Part shown: positions 28,144-37,650 of the stretch, in pieces
How the letters are laid out: each line of letters starts with the position of its first letter
Numbering within the stretch: the stretch's first letter is position 1
NCBI RefSeq assembly: GCF_006064855.1
Contig: NZ_CP040753.1
Span: forward strand, 1,674,001-1,738,000
Reading direction: 5' to 3'
DNA length: 64,000 nt
DNA from: Sulfitobacter sp. BSw21498
GTDB lineage: Bacteria; Pseudomonadota; Alphaproteobacteria; Rhodobacterales; Rhodobacteraceae
The notes under the pieces: model-generated
The model's database searches: none
Seen by the model: the letters and a program-made list of their open reading frames with translations, nothing else
Told to the model about the DNA's origin: nothing
Position numbers and translations under genes: made by a program

Positions 28144-29446
28144 ATCGACCGTCGGGATCCTGGTTCTTCTGGGTCTCATCTTTTTGCGGATGCCGATTGC
28201 CTTTGCGATGTCGCTGGTGGGCGGCATCGGTTTTGGCCTCATGCGTGACTGGAATGCCGCTGGCGCGATGGTGGGCAATGCGGTGTTCGAAACCGGGCTC
28301 AGCTATTCGTTATCCGTCGTGCCCCTGTTCATCTTTATGGGCAATATATTGGCGCAGTCGGGCATCGCACACGGGTTGTTTGCCGGTGCTGACCGGCTGT
28401 TCGGACGTATGAAGGGCGGGCTTGCGCTAGCCACGATCCTAAGCTGCGGCGGATTTTCTGCTGTCTCTGGGTCATCGCTTGCGACCGCTGCCACAATGAG
28501 CCGTGTCGCCATGCCGCCGATGCGGAAATTCGGCTATTCCGATAGCCTCGCCTCCGGTGCAATCGCTGCGGGCGGGACGCTCGGGATCCTCATTCCACCC
28601 TCCGTGATCCTGATTATCTACGGCCTTTTGACCGAAAGCGACATCGGCAAGCTGTTTATTGCGGGGCTTCTGCCAGGGCTGCTTGGGATCATCCTGTACA
28701 TGGTCGCCGTAGTGGTCGCCGTCAGGCTAAAGCCCGATCTTGCCCCGCCTGTGACGCAGTCGGAACCGATGACGAAACATGATCGTATCGGCGTATCTGG
28801 CACATTGGGACTGTTTGTTTTCATCATGGGCGGCATCTATGGCGGGTTCTTTACCCCTATCGAAGCCGCGGGCATGGGGGCCATTTTCTCGCTTGTCCTT
28901 GCGTTGCTTATCCGGGGACTGAACCGGAGCGGTTTCGTCGATGCTTGCCGCCAGACCGTGTCGTCGTCGGGCATGATCTTCGCGATCATCATCGGTGCCG
29001 AAATTTTCTCGGCGTTTGTGAACTTTGCAGGGTTGCCCGATGGTTTGGTCGATCTGGTCGACACTTATGATCTGTCCGCATGGGGCGTGATCTTTATTAT
29101 GGTTGCGATCTATCTGATCATGGGCTGCGTCTTTGAAAGCCTGTCGATGATCTTGCTGACTGTTCCTGTGTTCTATCCGGTCGTGAGCCAGCTGGATTTC
29201 GGCGGCAGCGTATTGGGCGACCCGGAACTTGTTCTGATCTGGTTTGCCGTGATTGTCGTCGTCGTGACCGAGATCAGCTTGATCACACCGCCTGTCGGTA
29301 TGAATGTCTTTGTCCTGCGCTCTGTCCTCAAGGACGTTTCGCTGAGCACGATCTTTCGCGGCGTATTGCCGTTCTGGATCGCCGACATCGTACGTCTGGC
29401 GCTGCTACTGGCGACCCCGTCGATCTCGCTTGTTCTGCTCACCTAG
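28136..29446 (+). CDS. dctM: TRAP transporter large permease
   Basis: Twelve-helix DctM subunit, 436 residues, which drives Na+-coupled uptake with DctPQ. The segments FAMSLVGGIGFGLMRDW, GGTLGILIPPSVILIIYG and LITPPVGMNVFVLRSV are family hallmarks. It is the last gene of the operon; the next gene (pabB) is convergent 37 bases away and no strong terminator is seen between them. Confidence 0.93.
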   Translation: MIESTVGILVLLGLIFLRMPIAFAMSLVGGIGFGLMRDWNAAGAMVGNAVFETGLSYSLSVVPLFIFMGNILAQSGIAHGLFAGADRLFGRMKGGLALATILSCGGFSAVSGSSLATAATMSRVAMPPMRKFGYSDSLASGAIAAGGTLGILIPPSVILIIYGLLTESDIGKLFIAGLLPGLLGIILYMVAVVVAVRLKPDLAPPVTQSEPMTKHDRIGVSGTLGLFVFIMGGIYGGFFTPIEAAGMGAIFSLVLALLIRGLNRSGFVDACRQTVSSSGMIFAIIIGAEIFSAFVNFAGLPDGLVDLVDTYDLSAWGVIFIMVAIYLIMGCVFESLSMILLTVPVFYPVVSQLDFGGSVLGDPELVLIWFAVIVVVVTEISLITPPVGMNVFVLRSVLKDVSLSTIFRGVLPFWIADIVRLALLLATPSISLVLLT

Positions 29447-29483
29447 CCCGCCTCAAGCGGCAAGGAACGGACCGCCAATTGCC

Positions 29484-30614
29484 CTAAAGCTGGGCGAACC
29501 GCGCTTTTAGCAGCGCTTCGTCATATTCGCTTTGGGCGGTACTATCGTACACGACCCCGCCGCCGACGTTCAGCTTTGCCTGACCGTCGGCGGTGCAGGC
29601 TAACGTCCGGATGGCGACATTGAATTCCATCGTCCCATCGGGCGCAATCCATCCGACCGCGCCACAATAGGCGTCGCGGGCCGTCGTTTCGAGGTCCGAA
29701 AGGATCTCCATCGCGCGAATTTTTGGCGCACCTGTAATTGATCCGCAGGGAAAAACAGCCGTCAGGATATCAGTCAGTGTGCAGTCGGGACGGATCGTCG
29801 CCGTCACCTCCGAGATCATCTGATGGACCGTCGCATAGCTTTCGATTTCGAACAGGGCCGGCACCCGTACGCTGCCTATCTCTGAAATACGGGTGAAATC
29901 ATTTCGCAGAAGGTCAGTGATCATCAGGTTTTCGGCCTGATTTTTCTCGGACGCACGCAGCCACGTCTTTAGCGCTTCATCCTCTGCGGCATCCGCGCCA
30001 CGGTTGACCGTTCCCTTCATTGGACGGGTGCGCAGCTGTCCTTGGGCCGAAAGCGAGAAAAACAGTTCGGGCGAACGACACAACAGCTTTGCGCCGCCAA
30101 GATCAACAAAGGCACCGTAGGGCACGGGCTGTTTTTGTTTCAGCTGCTCATAAAGACGATCAAGACGGCCCTCGTAGGTCGCCGTCATAGGGAACGTCAG
30201 ATTGGCCTGATAGATATCCCCGTCGCGCAAGTAGCTCTGAATGGCATCAAAAGCCGTCTTGTAGGTTGGAAAATCCCACTCAGGTTTGAAACGTCCAAGG
30301 CTGGCGTCGCCTGTCGAAACCGGCGCGGGCGGCGCATCAACCCGATCAAAGACGCCAAAGCGCAGCAACGGTTCGCTCCGATCTGCCGGCAATCTGCCGC
30401 GCAGTTTCGGAATGAGCGCGTAGCCCAGTTCGTAGGACGCGGTCCCTGCGAGCCATTTTCCGGCTTTGTGTTCGGTTTCTATCGCGCGCAGGGTATCGGC
30501 CACCTCGTCGGGGTGCCAAGCCTCGATGATGTGTGCCGGTCGATGAAACCAAGAGCCGGTTCCAAGCGGCCCCCGGTCAAACAGGATCGACGGACCTTGC
30601 GCGGTGTGTGCCAT
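29484..30614 (-). CDS. pabB: Aminodeoxychorismate synthase component I
   Basis: Converts chorismate and ammonia to 4-amino-4-deoxychorismate for folate synthesis. The 376-residue chorismate-binding domain has IYQANLTF, the PMKGT motif containing the active-site lysine, DLLRNDFTRI and CGSITGAPKIRAMEIL. The N-terminal domain is short, as in many alphaproteobacterial PabB proteins. The start codon directly follows the stop of the Dabb gene, so they are co-transcribed. No pabA or pabC gene is in the window. Confidence 0.92.
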   Translation of the reverse strand: MAHTAQGPSILFDRGPLGTGSWFHRPAHIIEAWHPDEVADTLRAIETEHKAGKWLAGTASYELGYALIPKLRGRLPADRSEPLLRFGVFDRVDAPPAPVSTGDASLGRFKPEWDFPTYKTAFDAIQSYLRDGDIYQANLTFPMTATYEGRLDRLYEQLKQKQPVPYGAFVDLGGAKLLCRSPELFFSLSAQGQLRTRPMKGTVNRGADAAEDEALKTWLRASEKNQAENLMITDLLRNDFTRISEIGSVRVPALFEIESYATVHQMISEVTATIRPDCTLTDILTAVFPCGSITGAPKIRAMEILSDLETTARDAYCGAVGWIAPDGTMEFNVAIRTLACTADGQAKLNVGGGVVYDSTAQSEYDEALLKARFAQL

Positions 30615-30920
30615 TTAGAAATCAGCTGCGATACGCATTTCACGCAGCGGGCGGACGATGTCGATACAGTCTTGATAAATCTGATGCGCCCGATACGCCG
30701 TCAACGCAGCCTCGTTTTCGAACTCGGCATAGACGATCACATCAACGTCATTGCCAAAGCGATCTTCATTCCTGTTCCGCGAGACCTCGAAATGCTTCAC
30801 CGACGGGATGGTTCCGAGCATGGACAGACCTTCGACAATTTGGTCAATATCCTTGGCGTCTTTGCTGCTGAAAAACACGACGTGACGAATGATCTGGCCG
30901 TTAGATTTCTTGTCTGACAT
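30615..30920 (-). CDS. Dabb-family (stress-responsive A/B barrel) protein
   Basis: 101-residue protein beginning MSDKKSNGQIIRHVVFFSSK; IRHVVFF and the VDVIVYAEFENEAALTAYRAH segment match the dimeric alpha/beta-barrel Dabb fold. ATG 30920 is preferred to 30938 on similarity. Its stop is immediately followed by the pabB ATG, so the pair is an operon. Dabb proteins have varied or unknown roles; no catalytic residues can be assigned here. Confidence 0.8.
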   Translation of the reverse strand: MSDKKSNGQIIRHVVFFSSKDAKDIDQIVEGLSMLGTIPSVKHFEVSRNRNEDRFGNDVDVIVYAEFENEAALTAYRAHQIYQDCIDIVRPLREMRIAADF

Positions 30921-30994
30921 TTGACTGTTCCTATGCACGGTTAGCGGTGGGACTTCGGGTGTGGGACATGCTGTTCCCGCCGCTGCTGCTCATC

Positions 30995-31189
30995 TCACGA
31001 GACCATCTGCAACACAATACTGGCAGCGGCGGCGCGCGCATCCACCTTGCGCATCTCAGCAAACCGCCGGCCCGTGGCCTCGCGATGCAAGGCCACAGCG
31101 CACATATCAACCAAGTCACCCTCGTGGCTTGGCACGACCGCTTCAGGCAGGGAAACGCCCCTATGTGGACCAGCACCCCTGCCCTTCAG
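30995..31189 (-). pseudogene. Possible gene remnant between Dabb and alcohol dehydrogenase genes
   Basis: One minus-strand frame stays open for about 64 codons, ending at a TGA at 30995-30997, and reads like a protein end (LVDMCAVALHREATGRRFAE, then MRKVDARAAAASIVLQMVS). No convincing start or ribosome site exists and I do not recognise the family. It may be the tail of a deleted gene or a chance open frame. Confidence 0.25.
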
Positions 31190-31200
31190 TCAGTGCCGGC

Positions 31201-32196
31201 TCAAAAGCCGCCCAACACCTGCTTGCCGATCACGCGGCCGCTTTCTTGCTTCAGATGGGCGGCGCGCAGGGCTTCGATGGTAAGGGCGTCTCCTCTTTCG
31301 GTGACGGTGGATTGCAGGGTGCCTGCATCGATCATCTCGGCGACACGGTTCAACAGGTCACGCTGGGCAGAAATATCTTCAGTGCCGAACATCGAGCGGG
31401 TGAACATGAATTCCCAATGGATGCTCAAAGCCTTGGGCTTTGCCGCCTTGATGTCGAGAGCTTCGGGATCATCAATCAAGGCGATCTGACCGCGAGGTGC
31501 GATCAGATCGATGATCGCGGGCCAGTGCTGGTCCGTCGCGGTCAGCGCGGCGACATAGGTGGGCACAAGACCAAGGTCAGCCACCTGCGCAGCCAGATCG
31601 CCACGGTGGTCCACCACGTGATCCGCCCCCATCTTGCGCACCCAGTCCTGCGTTTCGGGCCGCGAGGCAGTGGCAATAGCCGTGAGCCCGGTCAACGCCT
31701 TGGCGAGTTGGATCAAAATCGACCCCACCCCTCCGGCACCGCCGATGACCAGTAGCGTCTGGCCACTGCCGCCCCCCTCGGTCAGGCGAAAGGCGTCAAA
31801 CAGCATTTCCCAAGCGGTGATCGACGTAAGCGGCAGTCCGGCGGCATCGACAAAGTCGAGGCTGGCAGGCTTGCGTCCCACGATCCGTTCGTCCACCGCA
31901 TGAAATTCAGCATTGGTACCGGCGCGGGTGACATCACCGGCGTAATATACCGCGTCGCCGACCTTGTAGCCTGTCACCTCATCGCCGGTTTCAGTGACGA
32001 CGCCAGCCGCATCGAACCCAAGCACGCGCGCAGCGCCTTCAGGCTCTACGCCGGCGCGCAGTTTGACGTCCACCGGGTTGACCGAGATCCCCTCGACCGC
32101 GACCAAAAGATCGCGTGGTCCGACCACTGGCTGGTCCATTTCAATAATTTCGAGCGTGTCTGCGTTGCCCGCTGCGTTGTAGCCGATGGCTTTCAT
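31201..32196 (-). CDS. Zinc-binding-type alcohol dehydrogenase / quinone oxidoreductase family protein
   Basis: Medium-chain dehydrogenase/reductase of 331 residues. The N-terminal GroES-like fold begins [10 protein letters not shown], and the NAD(P)H loop is [19 protein letters not shown]. Structural and catalytic zinc-binding cysteines of true alcohol dehydrogenases are missing, so a zinc-free quinone-oxidoreductase-like enzyme is more likely despite the usual zinc-binding name. A divergent LysR gene 100 bases away with an inverted repeat in the gap suggests induction by a quinone or aldehyde-like compound. Confidence 0.85.
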   Translation of the reverse strand: MKAIGYNAAGNADTLEIIEMDQPVVGPRDLLVAVEGISVNPVDVKLRAGVEPEGAARVLGFDAAGVVTETGDEVTGYKVGDAVYYAGDVTRAGTNAEFHAVDERIVGRKPASLDFVDAAGLPLTSITAWEMLFDAFRLTEGGGSGQTLLVIGGAGGVGSILIQLAKALTGLTAIATASRPETQDWVRKMGADHVVDHRGDLAAQVADLGLVPTYVAALTATDQHWPAIIDLIAPRGQIALIDDPEALDIKAAKPKALSIHWEFMFTRSMFGTEDISAQRDLLNRVAEMIDAGTLQSTVTERGDALTIEALRAAHLKQESGRVIGKQVLGGF

Positions 32197-32241
32197 GAGT
32201 TGATCCTTTTTTCTGTTAAGGGAGAGATAGCCTTTGCAAAA

Positions 32242-32255
32242 CCGTAAAAATACGG
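32242..32255. promoter_or_regulatory. Inverted repeat between dehydrogenase and divergent lysR
   Basis: CCGTA (32242-32246), AAAA, TACGG (32251-32255): a perfect dyad midway between the two divergent start codons, where a LysR regulator would bind. Confidence 0.4.
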
Positions 32256-32296
32256 CAGTTTTCCGAGTTAATTATTCGGTTTCTGGAGATAATGCC

Positions 32297-33202
32297 GTGG
32301 ACACTGATAACCTGCGCCTTTTTGTCATGGCCGCCGATAGGTTGAATATCTCTGCCGCTGGACGCGATCTTGGTCTTGCACCGGCGGTGGCCAGCGCACG
32401 GCTCGCCAAGTTGGAGCAAGAGCTTGGTGTCGAGCTGCTGCACCGGACCACGCGCAAGGTGTCGCTGTCCCTCGAGGGGTCCGATTTCCTTCCCTATGCT
32501 CGCGAGATTCTGGCACAGGCAGAGGCAGCCAAAGCCGTCCTTGGCGGCAGTGAAACCAGCCCGAAGGGCACGTTGCGCTTTGCCGCGCCAAGCAGTTTTG
32601 CGCAGCGGCATATCATGCCTTTGTTGCCCAGGTTCCACGCATTGTATCCAGACCTGACGCTGGACCTCCGCCTATCCGACACCCGCTTCGATGCGATCGA
32701 GGGCAGTTTTGACCTTGCCCTACGCAGCGCGCCCCTGACAGACAGCAGCCTCAAGGGGCGCAGGCTGGCGGAAGACACCCGCGTGTTATGCGCCTCTCGC
32801 GATTATATCGAAGCGCATGGCGCACCGCAGACCCCGGCAGAGCTTGATGGGCATCGGTTCACTGCCTGGAAAGACCTAGAGCCACGCGAACTGATCGGAC
32901 CCGAGGGGGCGACCGCGCGTCTTGATCCGGCACACATGACCTGCCGTACCATCGTGGACGACGGCGACGCGCAGCGCGAAGCGACCCTTGCCGGTGCGGG
33001 CGTGTCGATCAACTCGCTCTGGAGCGTCACTGACGAGCTTGCCTCGGGCCGCCTGATACGGGTGTTGCCGAAATGGAAGCTGAACGACAATTCGGTTTTG
33101 TGGCTGGTCTATCCCCGCTCGAACGTGCTCACCCCGAAAACACGGATCTTGATCGACTTTTTAATCGGCAATTTAGCCACCCGCGCCGAGTGGGGTGCCT
33201 GA
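32297..33202 (+). CDS. LysR-family regulator
   Basis: 301-residue regulator with an N-terminal HTH (MAADRLNISAAGRDLGLAP, then ARLAKLEQELGVELLHRTTR) and a periplasmic-binding-like effector domain. The GTG at 32297 is chosen because GGAG lies eight bases upstream and homologues start with the DTDNLRLFV segment; an ATG at 32234 would add 21 residues across the dyad region. It is divergent from the alcohol dehydrogenase gene and probably controls it. The inducer is unknown. Confidence 0.87.
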   Translation: MDTDNLRLFVMAADRLNISAAGRDLGLAPAVASARLAKLEQELGVELLHRTTRKVSLSLEGSDFLPYAREILAQAEAAKAVLGGSETSPKGTLRFAAPSSFAQRHIMPLLPRFHALYPDLTLDLRLSDTRFDAIEGSFDLALRSAPLTDSSLKGRRLAEDTRVLCASRDYIEAHGAPQTPAELDGHRFTAWKDLEPRELIGPEGATARLDPAHMTCRTIVDDGDAQREATLAGAGVSINSLWSVTDELASGRLIRVLPKWKLNDNSVLWLVYPRSNVLTPKTRILIDFLIGNLATRAEWGA

Positions 33203-33350
33203 CCGCGGTGCGCCAAAATTGCTCGGAACGATCATGGCGCACAAGCTCATGCGGCGTGTGCAGTTCCTGCCCCACCCATTCGACGCGGATCACGCGCGAA
33301 TAGGCGAGGCAAGGCAGTGTCAGCACGACATGACTATCGTGACCTAAGGT

Positions 33351-34760
33351 TCAGGCCCCCGGCGGGTCATTGGCACCGCGTCCGATCGGCAGGGCGACCG
33401 GCGTTGCAGCACAGATCTCGCGTAGCGCCGATTTTAGCCCTTCTTCGAGGGTTGGATGGTAGAACGGCATCTTCAAAAGGTCGCTCGCCGTTTCGCCGCG
33501 CTGGATCGCGTGGATCAGCAGATGCGCCATGTGGTCCGCTCCGGGGCAAAACAATTCGGCACCCGTCAGACGCCCGTCAGGTGCCGCCGCATAAAGCCGG
33601 ACAAGACCCTTCGCGCGCGCTTCGACTTTGGCGCGGCCCTGATCTGCATAAGAGGCGCAGCCGGTTAACGTGTTCTCATCCGGACCCTCGCCGAGTATGG
33701 CGAGCGGCGGATCGCTAAAGGTTAGCGTGAAGGTCGGCATACGCGGGTGGGCATCCATCGACGGATAAGCGGCGGCGTTGCTCCCTGCCACGCTTCCCTC
33801 GTCGCTTGCCTCGTGCAGCACGGCCGCGTCAGCGTTCACGTCACCCGCGATAAAAATGGGCGTGTCGCCGCATTGCAGCGTGGTGCGGTCAAAGACCGGC
33901 ACACCATGCTCGTCAAGCTCAAGCCCTGCCGCGTCAAGCCCGAGACCGTCAAAGGCAGGCGGACGGCCGGTCGCGACGAGAACGCGGTCGAACGCGCGCT
34001 TGCCGCTGGAAGCACCGGACCACGACAGTTGCACGCGACCATCGAGTTTTTCCACATTCACGTCGACGCCAAGATGGAGCGGAAGCTCCTCCCCGATGAT
34101 GTCGACAAGTGCGGCCTGCACGTCTGAATCCTGCGCCCCGCCGAGTGTATCGCCATGATCAAAAAGGACCGTGTCGACGCCAAGCCGCGACATAGCCTGC
34201 GCCAGTTCCAGCCCGATCGCACCGCCCCCGATCACCGCGAGAGACGCGGGCAGATCTTGCATCTCGAACACGCTCTCGTTGGTGAGGGCAAGATCGCCGA
34301 GGCCCTCGAACGGCTCGGGAATACGCGCATAAGATCCGGTCGCGATCACAATTGCCTTGGCGCTTACCGTGTCGCCGTTGTCGAGGGTAAGCGCGTTCTG
34401 ACCTGTGAAATGCGCGCGTGCCTGAATACAGGTCCCAGCCGGCAGAGTGTCGAACGATGCACGAGTTGCTTTCACAAATTTGTCACGCTCGCGGCGGACG
34501 CGTTCTAGCACCCCCTGCCCGTCGACTTCGACATGTCCCACATCAACACCGAATACGCCCGTGCCACGTGCATTATGCGCCGCGTTTGCCGCAGCGATAA
34601 GAAGCTTGGACGGCATGCAGCCAGTGTTTGCACACAGCGTGCCGCGGAAGGCCTCGTCGATCAGGAGAGTGCGCGCGCCGTCGCGACGCGCGCTCCGCTC
34701 GGCACCGAGGCCGGCAGTGCCGGCCCCGATGATAGCGACATCGGTGTCATGATGCGCCAT
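33351..34760 (-). CDS. Dihydrolipoamide-dehydrogenase-like FAD disulfide oxidoreductase
   Basis: 469-residue flavoprotein of the pyridine nucleotide-disulfide oxidoreductase class I. The FAD loop IIGAGTAGLGAERSA, the redox-active disulfide CANTGC at about residues 43-48, the NAD loop VIGGGAIGLELAQAMSRLG and the C-terminal dimer domain with HPT (FYHPTLEEGL) are all present. There are no 2-oxoacid dehydrogenase E1/E2 genes nearby, so it is not necessarily a pyruvate-complex subunit. Its ATG overlaps the last base of the upstream aldehyde dehydrogenase stop (TGATG), making a two-gene operon. The electron acceptor or substrate is unknown. Confidence 0.85.
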   Translation of the reverse strand: MAHHDTDVAIIGAGTAGLGAERSARRDGARTLLIDEAFRGTLCANTGCMPSKLLIAAANAAHNARGTGVFGVDVGHVEVDGQGVLERVRRERDKFVKATRASFDTLPAGTCIQARAHFTGQNALTLDNGDTVSAKAIVIATGSYARIPEPFEGLGDLALTNESVFEMQDLPASLAVIGGGAIGLELAQAMSRLGVDTVLFDHGDTLGGAQDSDVQAALVDIIGEELPLHLGVDVNVEKLDGRVQLSWSGASSGKRAFDRVLVATGRPPAFDGLGLDAAGLELDEHGVPVFDRTTLQCGDTPIFIAGDVNADAAVLHEASDEGSVAGSNAAAYPSMDAHPRMPTFTLTFSDPPLAILGEGPDENTLTGCASYADQGRAKVEARAKGLVRLYAAAPDGRLTGAELFCPGADHMAHLLIHAIQRGETASDLLKMPFYHPTLEEGLKSALREICAATPVALPIGRGANDPPGA

Positions 34761-36148
34761 CACTTCGCCTCTTGATCCGTCATATAAATCGATTTGGCGT
34801 TGACGAACTCCTTCATGCCAAAGCCGCCATGCTCGCGCCCGTAGCCCGAGTTCTTCACACCGCCGAATGGCATGTTCGGAAGCGCAATATTGTAGCCGTT
34901 GAGCGTGATCATACCGGTATCGAACTGCTCGCTCGCCAGCTTGCGTGCGCGCGCCTCGTCACGGCTGAAGATACCACCACCAAGGCCATAACGACTATCG
35001 TTGGCGATACGCATGGCGTCTTCGTCGTTCTCGGCACGGATCACAGAGGCGACGGGACCAAACAGCTCATCGTCATAGGCGGGCTGGCCAGGCTTCACGT
35101 CGACCAGCACGGTCGCGGGGTAATAGGCACCCTTGCGGTCCGGCGTCTCGCCTCCGACCACGGCGCGTGCGCCTTTTTTGACGCTTTCTGCCACCTGCTC
35201 CGCCAGTTTGTCGCGCAGATCGTTGCGCGCCATTGGTCCAAGGCCGGTGTTGGCGTCCGTCGGATCACCCATCTTGATCGCTTTCATCTTCTGGGTGTAG
35301 CCCTCGACGAAAGCGTCGTAATTTTTCGCCGTAACGATAAAGCGCTTACCGTTCACGCAGGTCTGGCCGTTGTTGTAGATCCGCGCCGTGACACAAGTAT
35401 CCACCGCGAGATCGATATCGGCATCGTCCAGAACGATGTAAGCGTCGTTCGATCCAAGTTCGAGCACGGACTTTTTCAGCTGCTCCGCCGCTTTCTGCGC
35501 CACGGTCCGGCCAGCGGTATCGCTGCCTGTCAGGGTCACGCCGCGCACCAGATCGTTTTCAATAACCAGATCGGACTGGTCGTGGTCAATCAAGAGCACC
35601 GTAAAGAGGTTCTTTGGAAGGCCTGCTCGCTCCATCAGATCACGCAGGAAAAGCCCCGACCCGGTACAGTTTTCCGCGTGCTTGAGAAGAACCCCGTTGC
35701 CCGTCATCAAGTTAGAGATGGCGTAGCGCACCACCTGATAGCAGGGGAAATTCCACGGCTGGATACCATAAATGACGCCCAGAGGGGCATAGTGGACGAC
35801 ACCCGTGCCACCGGGAATATCGCGTTCCTCGTCGGCCAGCGCGTCAGGTCCGTGATCAGCAGTGAAGTTACAAATTTGCACGCACAGATCGATCTCGTCG
35901 CGGCTGTCGCCGATCAGCTTGCCGACCTCGCGGGTCATGAGCTGGGCAAAATCTTCTTTGCTATTGGAAAGCTCCTCACCAATCGCCCGAATGATCTTGG
36001 CGCGGTCCGTGGTCGATTTCAGCCGCCAATCAAGGAAAGCGTCATGGCATCCGCGCACGGCGTCGCGCGCCTCGTCGTTGGTCATGAGGGTGTAGGTTTC
36101 CAGAGTTTCCTCTGTCGCTGGATTGATGGTGGTGATCTGGCCGGTCAT
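34760..36148 (-). CDS. NAD(P)-dependent aldehyde dehydrogenase (succinate-semialdehyde type)
   Basis: 462-residue enzyme oxidising an aldehyde to its acid. The catalytic ELGSNDAYIVLDDAD and NNGQTCVNGKRFIV segments hold the active-site Glu and Cys, and PWNFPCYQVVRY is the conserved cofactor region. The C-terminal PFGGVKNSGYGREHGGFGMK resembles succinate-semialdehyde and related aldehyde dehydrogenases. It is divergent from an agmatinase-like ureohydrolase gene (200-base gap). If that enzyme makes GABA from 4-guanidinobutyrate, a GABA-to-succinate route is conceivable, but no aminotransferase is present here. Confidence 0.88.
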   Translation of the reverse strand: MTGQITTINPATEETLETYTLMTNDEARDAVRGCHDAFLDWRLKSTTDRAKIIRAIGEELSNSKEDFAQLMTREVGKLIGDSRDEIDLCVQICNFTADHGPDALADEERDIPGGTGVVHYAPLGVIYGIQPWNFPCYQVVRYAISNLMTGNGVLLKHAENCTGSGLFLRDLMERAGLPKNLFTVLLIDHDQSDLVIENDLVRGVTLTGSDTAGRTVAQKAAEQLKKSVLELGSNDAYIVLDDADIDLAVDTCVTARIYNNGQTCVNGKRFIVTAKNYDAFVEGYTQKMKAIKMGDPTDANTGLGPMARNDLRDKLAEQVAESVKKGARAVVGGETPDRKGAYYPATVLVDVKPGQPAYDDELFGPVASVIRAENDEDAMRIANDSRYGLGGGIFSRDEARARKLASEQFDTGMITLNGYNIALPNMPFGGVKNSGYGREHGGFGMKEFVNAKSIYMTDQEAK

Positions 36149-36348
36149 GAATGCCTCCGCACTGATTACAAATGAATTCTAGGGAGACAACGTATCCTTT
36201 CTGCATTCGTTCCTTGTGTGCGATTATGCTGCACGCACATTATGGAGAGCAGATTGAAACCTCCAAGGGTTTCGGCCCTGTTTCGGTGAAGGCGATCCAT
36301 GATGGAGCGCCCCCCCTTGAAAAACAAACAATCGAAAGTGAATAGAAT

Positions 36349-37326
36349 ATGTCGTCACATGGCTATGAAACGGGGCGGCTCGACCTGCCTTTTGTCGGGA
36401 TCGCGACTTTTGGCAAAAGGCCCTACGTGCAGGATTGGGACAAGATCGACGCTGATGTTGCGGTTCTAGGGGCACCGTTTGATTTCGGGTGTCAGTTCCG
36501 GTCAGGGGCTCGATTTGGTCCGCGTTCTGTTCGTGAAGCGTCCACGCTTTTCAGCTTTGGTCATGCGGGTGCCTATGATCACGAAGACGATGCGACGTAT
36601 CTGGATGCCTCTGTGCGGATCGTGGACATTGGGGACGCCGATATCATCCATACCAAAACCGACGAAAGCCACGCCAATATTGCCTATGGGGTTAAGAAGA
36701 TTCTCGACGCTGGTGCCCTGCCCGTGACCATTGGTGGCGACCATTCGATCAACATTCCTTGCATTAAAGCCTTTGAAGATAATTGTGCCGAAAACGGCCC
36801 GATCCATGTGGTGCAGATCGACGCTCATCTTGATTTCGTCGATGAACGCAAGGGCGTCACCGACGGGCACGGCAACCCGATGCGCCGCGCCTTAGAAAGG
36901 GACTATGTATCCGGCATGACCCAATTGGGCATCCGCAACGTGTCCTCGACCGCAAGAGAAGGCTACATTGATGCGCGCGCACGGGGATCCGATATCTTGT
37001 CTGTGCGCCAAGTGCGCGCGCTTGGCACGCAGTCGGTTCTCGAGCGGATTCCGGAAGGTGCTCGCTATTACGTCACAGTTGATATTGATGCGTTTTGCCC
37101 GTCCATCGCGCCGGGCACTGGCACGCCAAGTCATGGCGGGTTCCACTACTATGACGTATTGGAAATACTTCAAGGTCTCAGCAAGCGGGGCGATGTGGTC
37201 GGCATCGATCTGGTCGAAGTCGCCCCCGCCTATGATCCCTCTGAAAGCACGCAGATCTTGGCCGCACAGCTTTTGCTGAACTTCATCGGCTTTATTTTCC
37301 ATAATAAAAAGCAGACATCAGCATGA
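36349..37326 (+). CDS. speB: Agmatinase-like ureohydrolase
   Basis: Binuclear-manganese enzyme that releases urea from agmatine or another guanidino compound. The 325-residue protein has GGDHSI, DAHLDF and DIDAFCPSIAPGTGTP, the three metal-ligand motifs. In the last motif Cys stands where most family members have Asp-Pro; the two metal Asp residues are kept. FRSGARFGPRSVREAS is the conserved N-terminal arch. The loop DERKGVTDGHGNPMRR differs from classical agmatinase, so 4-guanidinobutyrase or another guanidino substrate is possible. It is transcribed alone. Confidence 0.85.
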   Translation: MSSHGYETGRLDLPFVGIATFGKRPYVQDWDKIDADVAVLGAPFDFGCQFRSGARFGPRSVREASTLFSFGHAGAYDHEDDATYLDASVRIVDIGDADIIHTKTDESHANIAYGVKKILDAGALPVTIGGDHSINIPCIKAFEDNCAENGPIHVVQIDAHLDFVDERKGVTDGHGNPMRRALERDYVSGMTQLGIRNVSSTAREGYIDARARGSDILSVRQVRALGTQSVLERIPEGARYYVTVDIDAFCPSIAPGTGTPSHGGFHYYDVLEILQGLSKRGDVVGIDLVEVAPAYDPSESTQILAAQLLLNFIGFIFHNKKQTSA

Positions 37327-37650
37327 TGGACCGTCCCTGACATCTCTAGATTTCTACGGCTGCAAAAATACTGCAGTTTCAGGAGTGCTGAGTTAAGGCC
37401 CACTGCCGATCTTGGATACATCGATATAACGTCCCGCCAACGTTGGGTTGTTGATGTCAGCGGGCGTGGTGGATCAAAAGGTCCACCGATGCCCAGACTA
37501 AGCGCCTAATGGGCCTCAATTTCGCCTAATTCGCCCACTAGGAGAAAAGCTGGTTAAATTAAAAAGTAACGCAGAAGCGTAAAATTTTATGCTAAACGAC
37601 AGGGCTTTGAGTTCCTCTCAAAAGCGGCGTTTGGACATTATGAAAAGTGC
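37327..37650. other. Gene-free stretch before the sensor kinase
   Basis: 324 bases with no convincing coding frame. It holds a short hairpin near 37470 (GGTGGA / TCCACC around TCAAAAGG) and two copies of CGCCTAAT 21 bases apart near 37503 and 37524. AT-rich sequence just before 37650 probably carries the kinase promoter. Confidence 0.5.

Noticed and set aside
33129..33326. Minus-strand frame of 65 codons between lysR and the disulfide oxidoreductase gene
   Set aside because: It overlaps the lysR 3' end antisense, has no ribosome site and matches no family I know.
36149..36348. Possible regulatory RNA in the gap between the aldehyde dehydrogenase and agmatinase-like genes
   Set aside because: No stable hairpin or conserved motif was recognised; it reads as an ordinary divergent promoter region.
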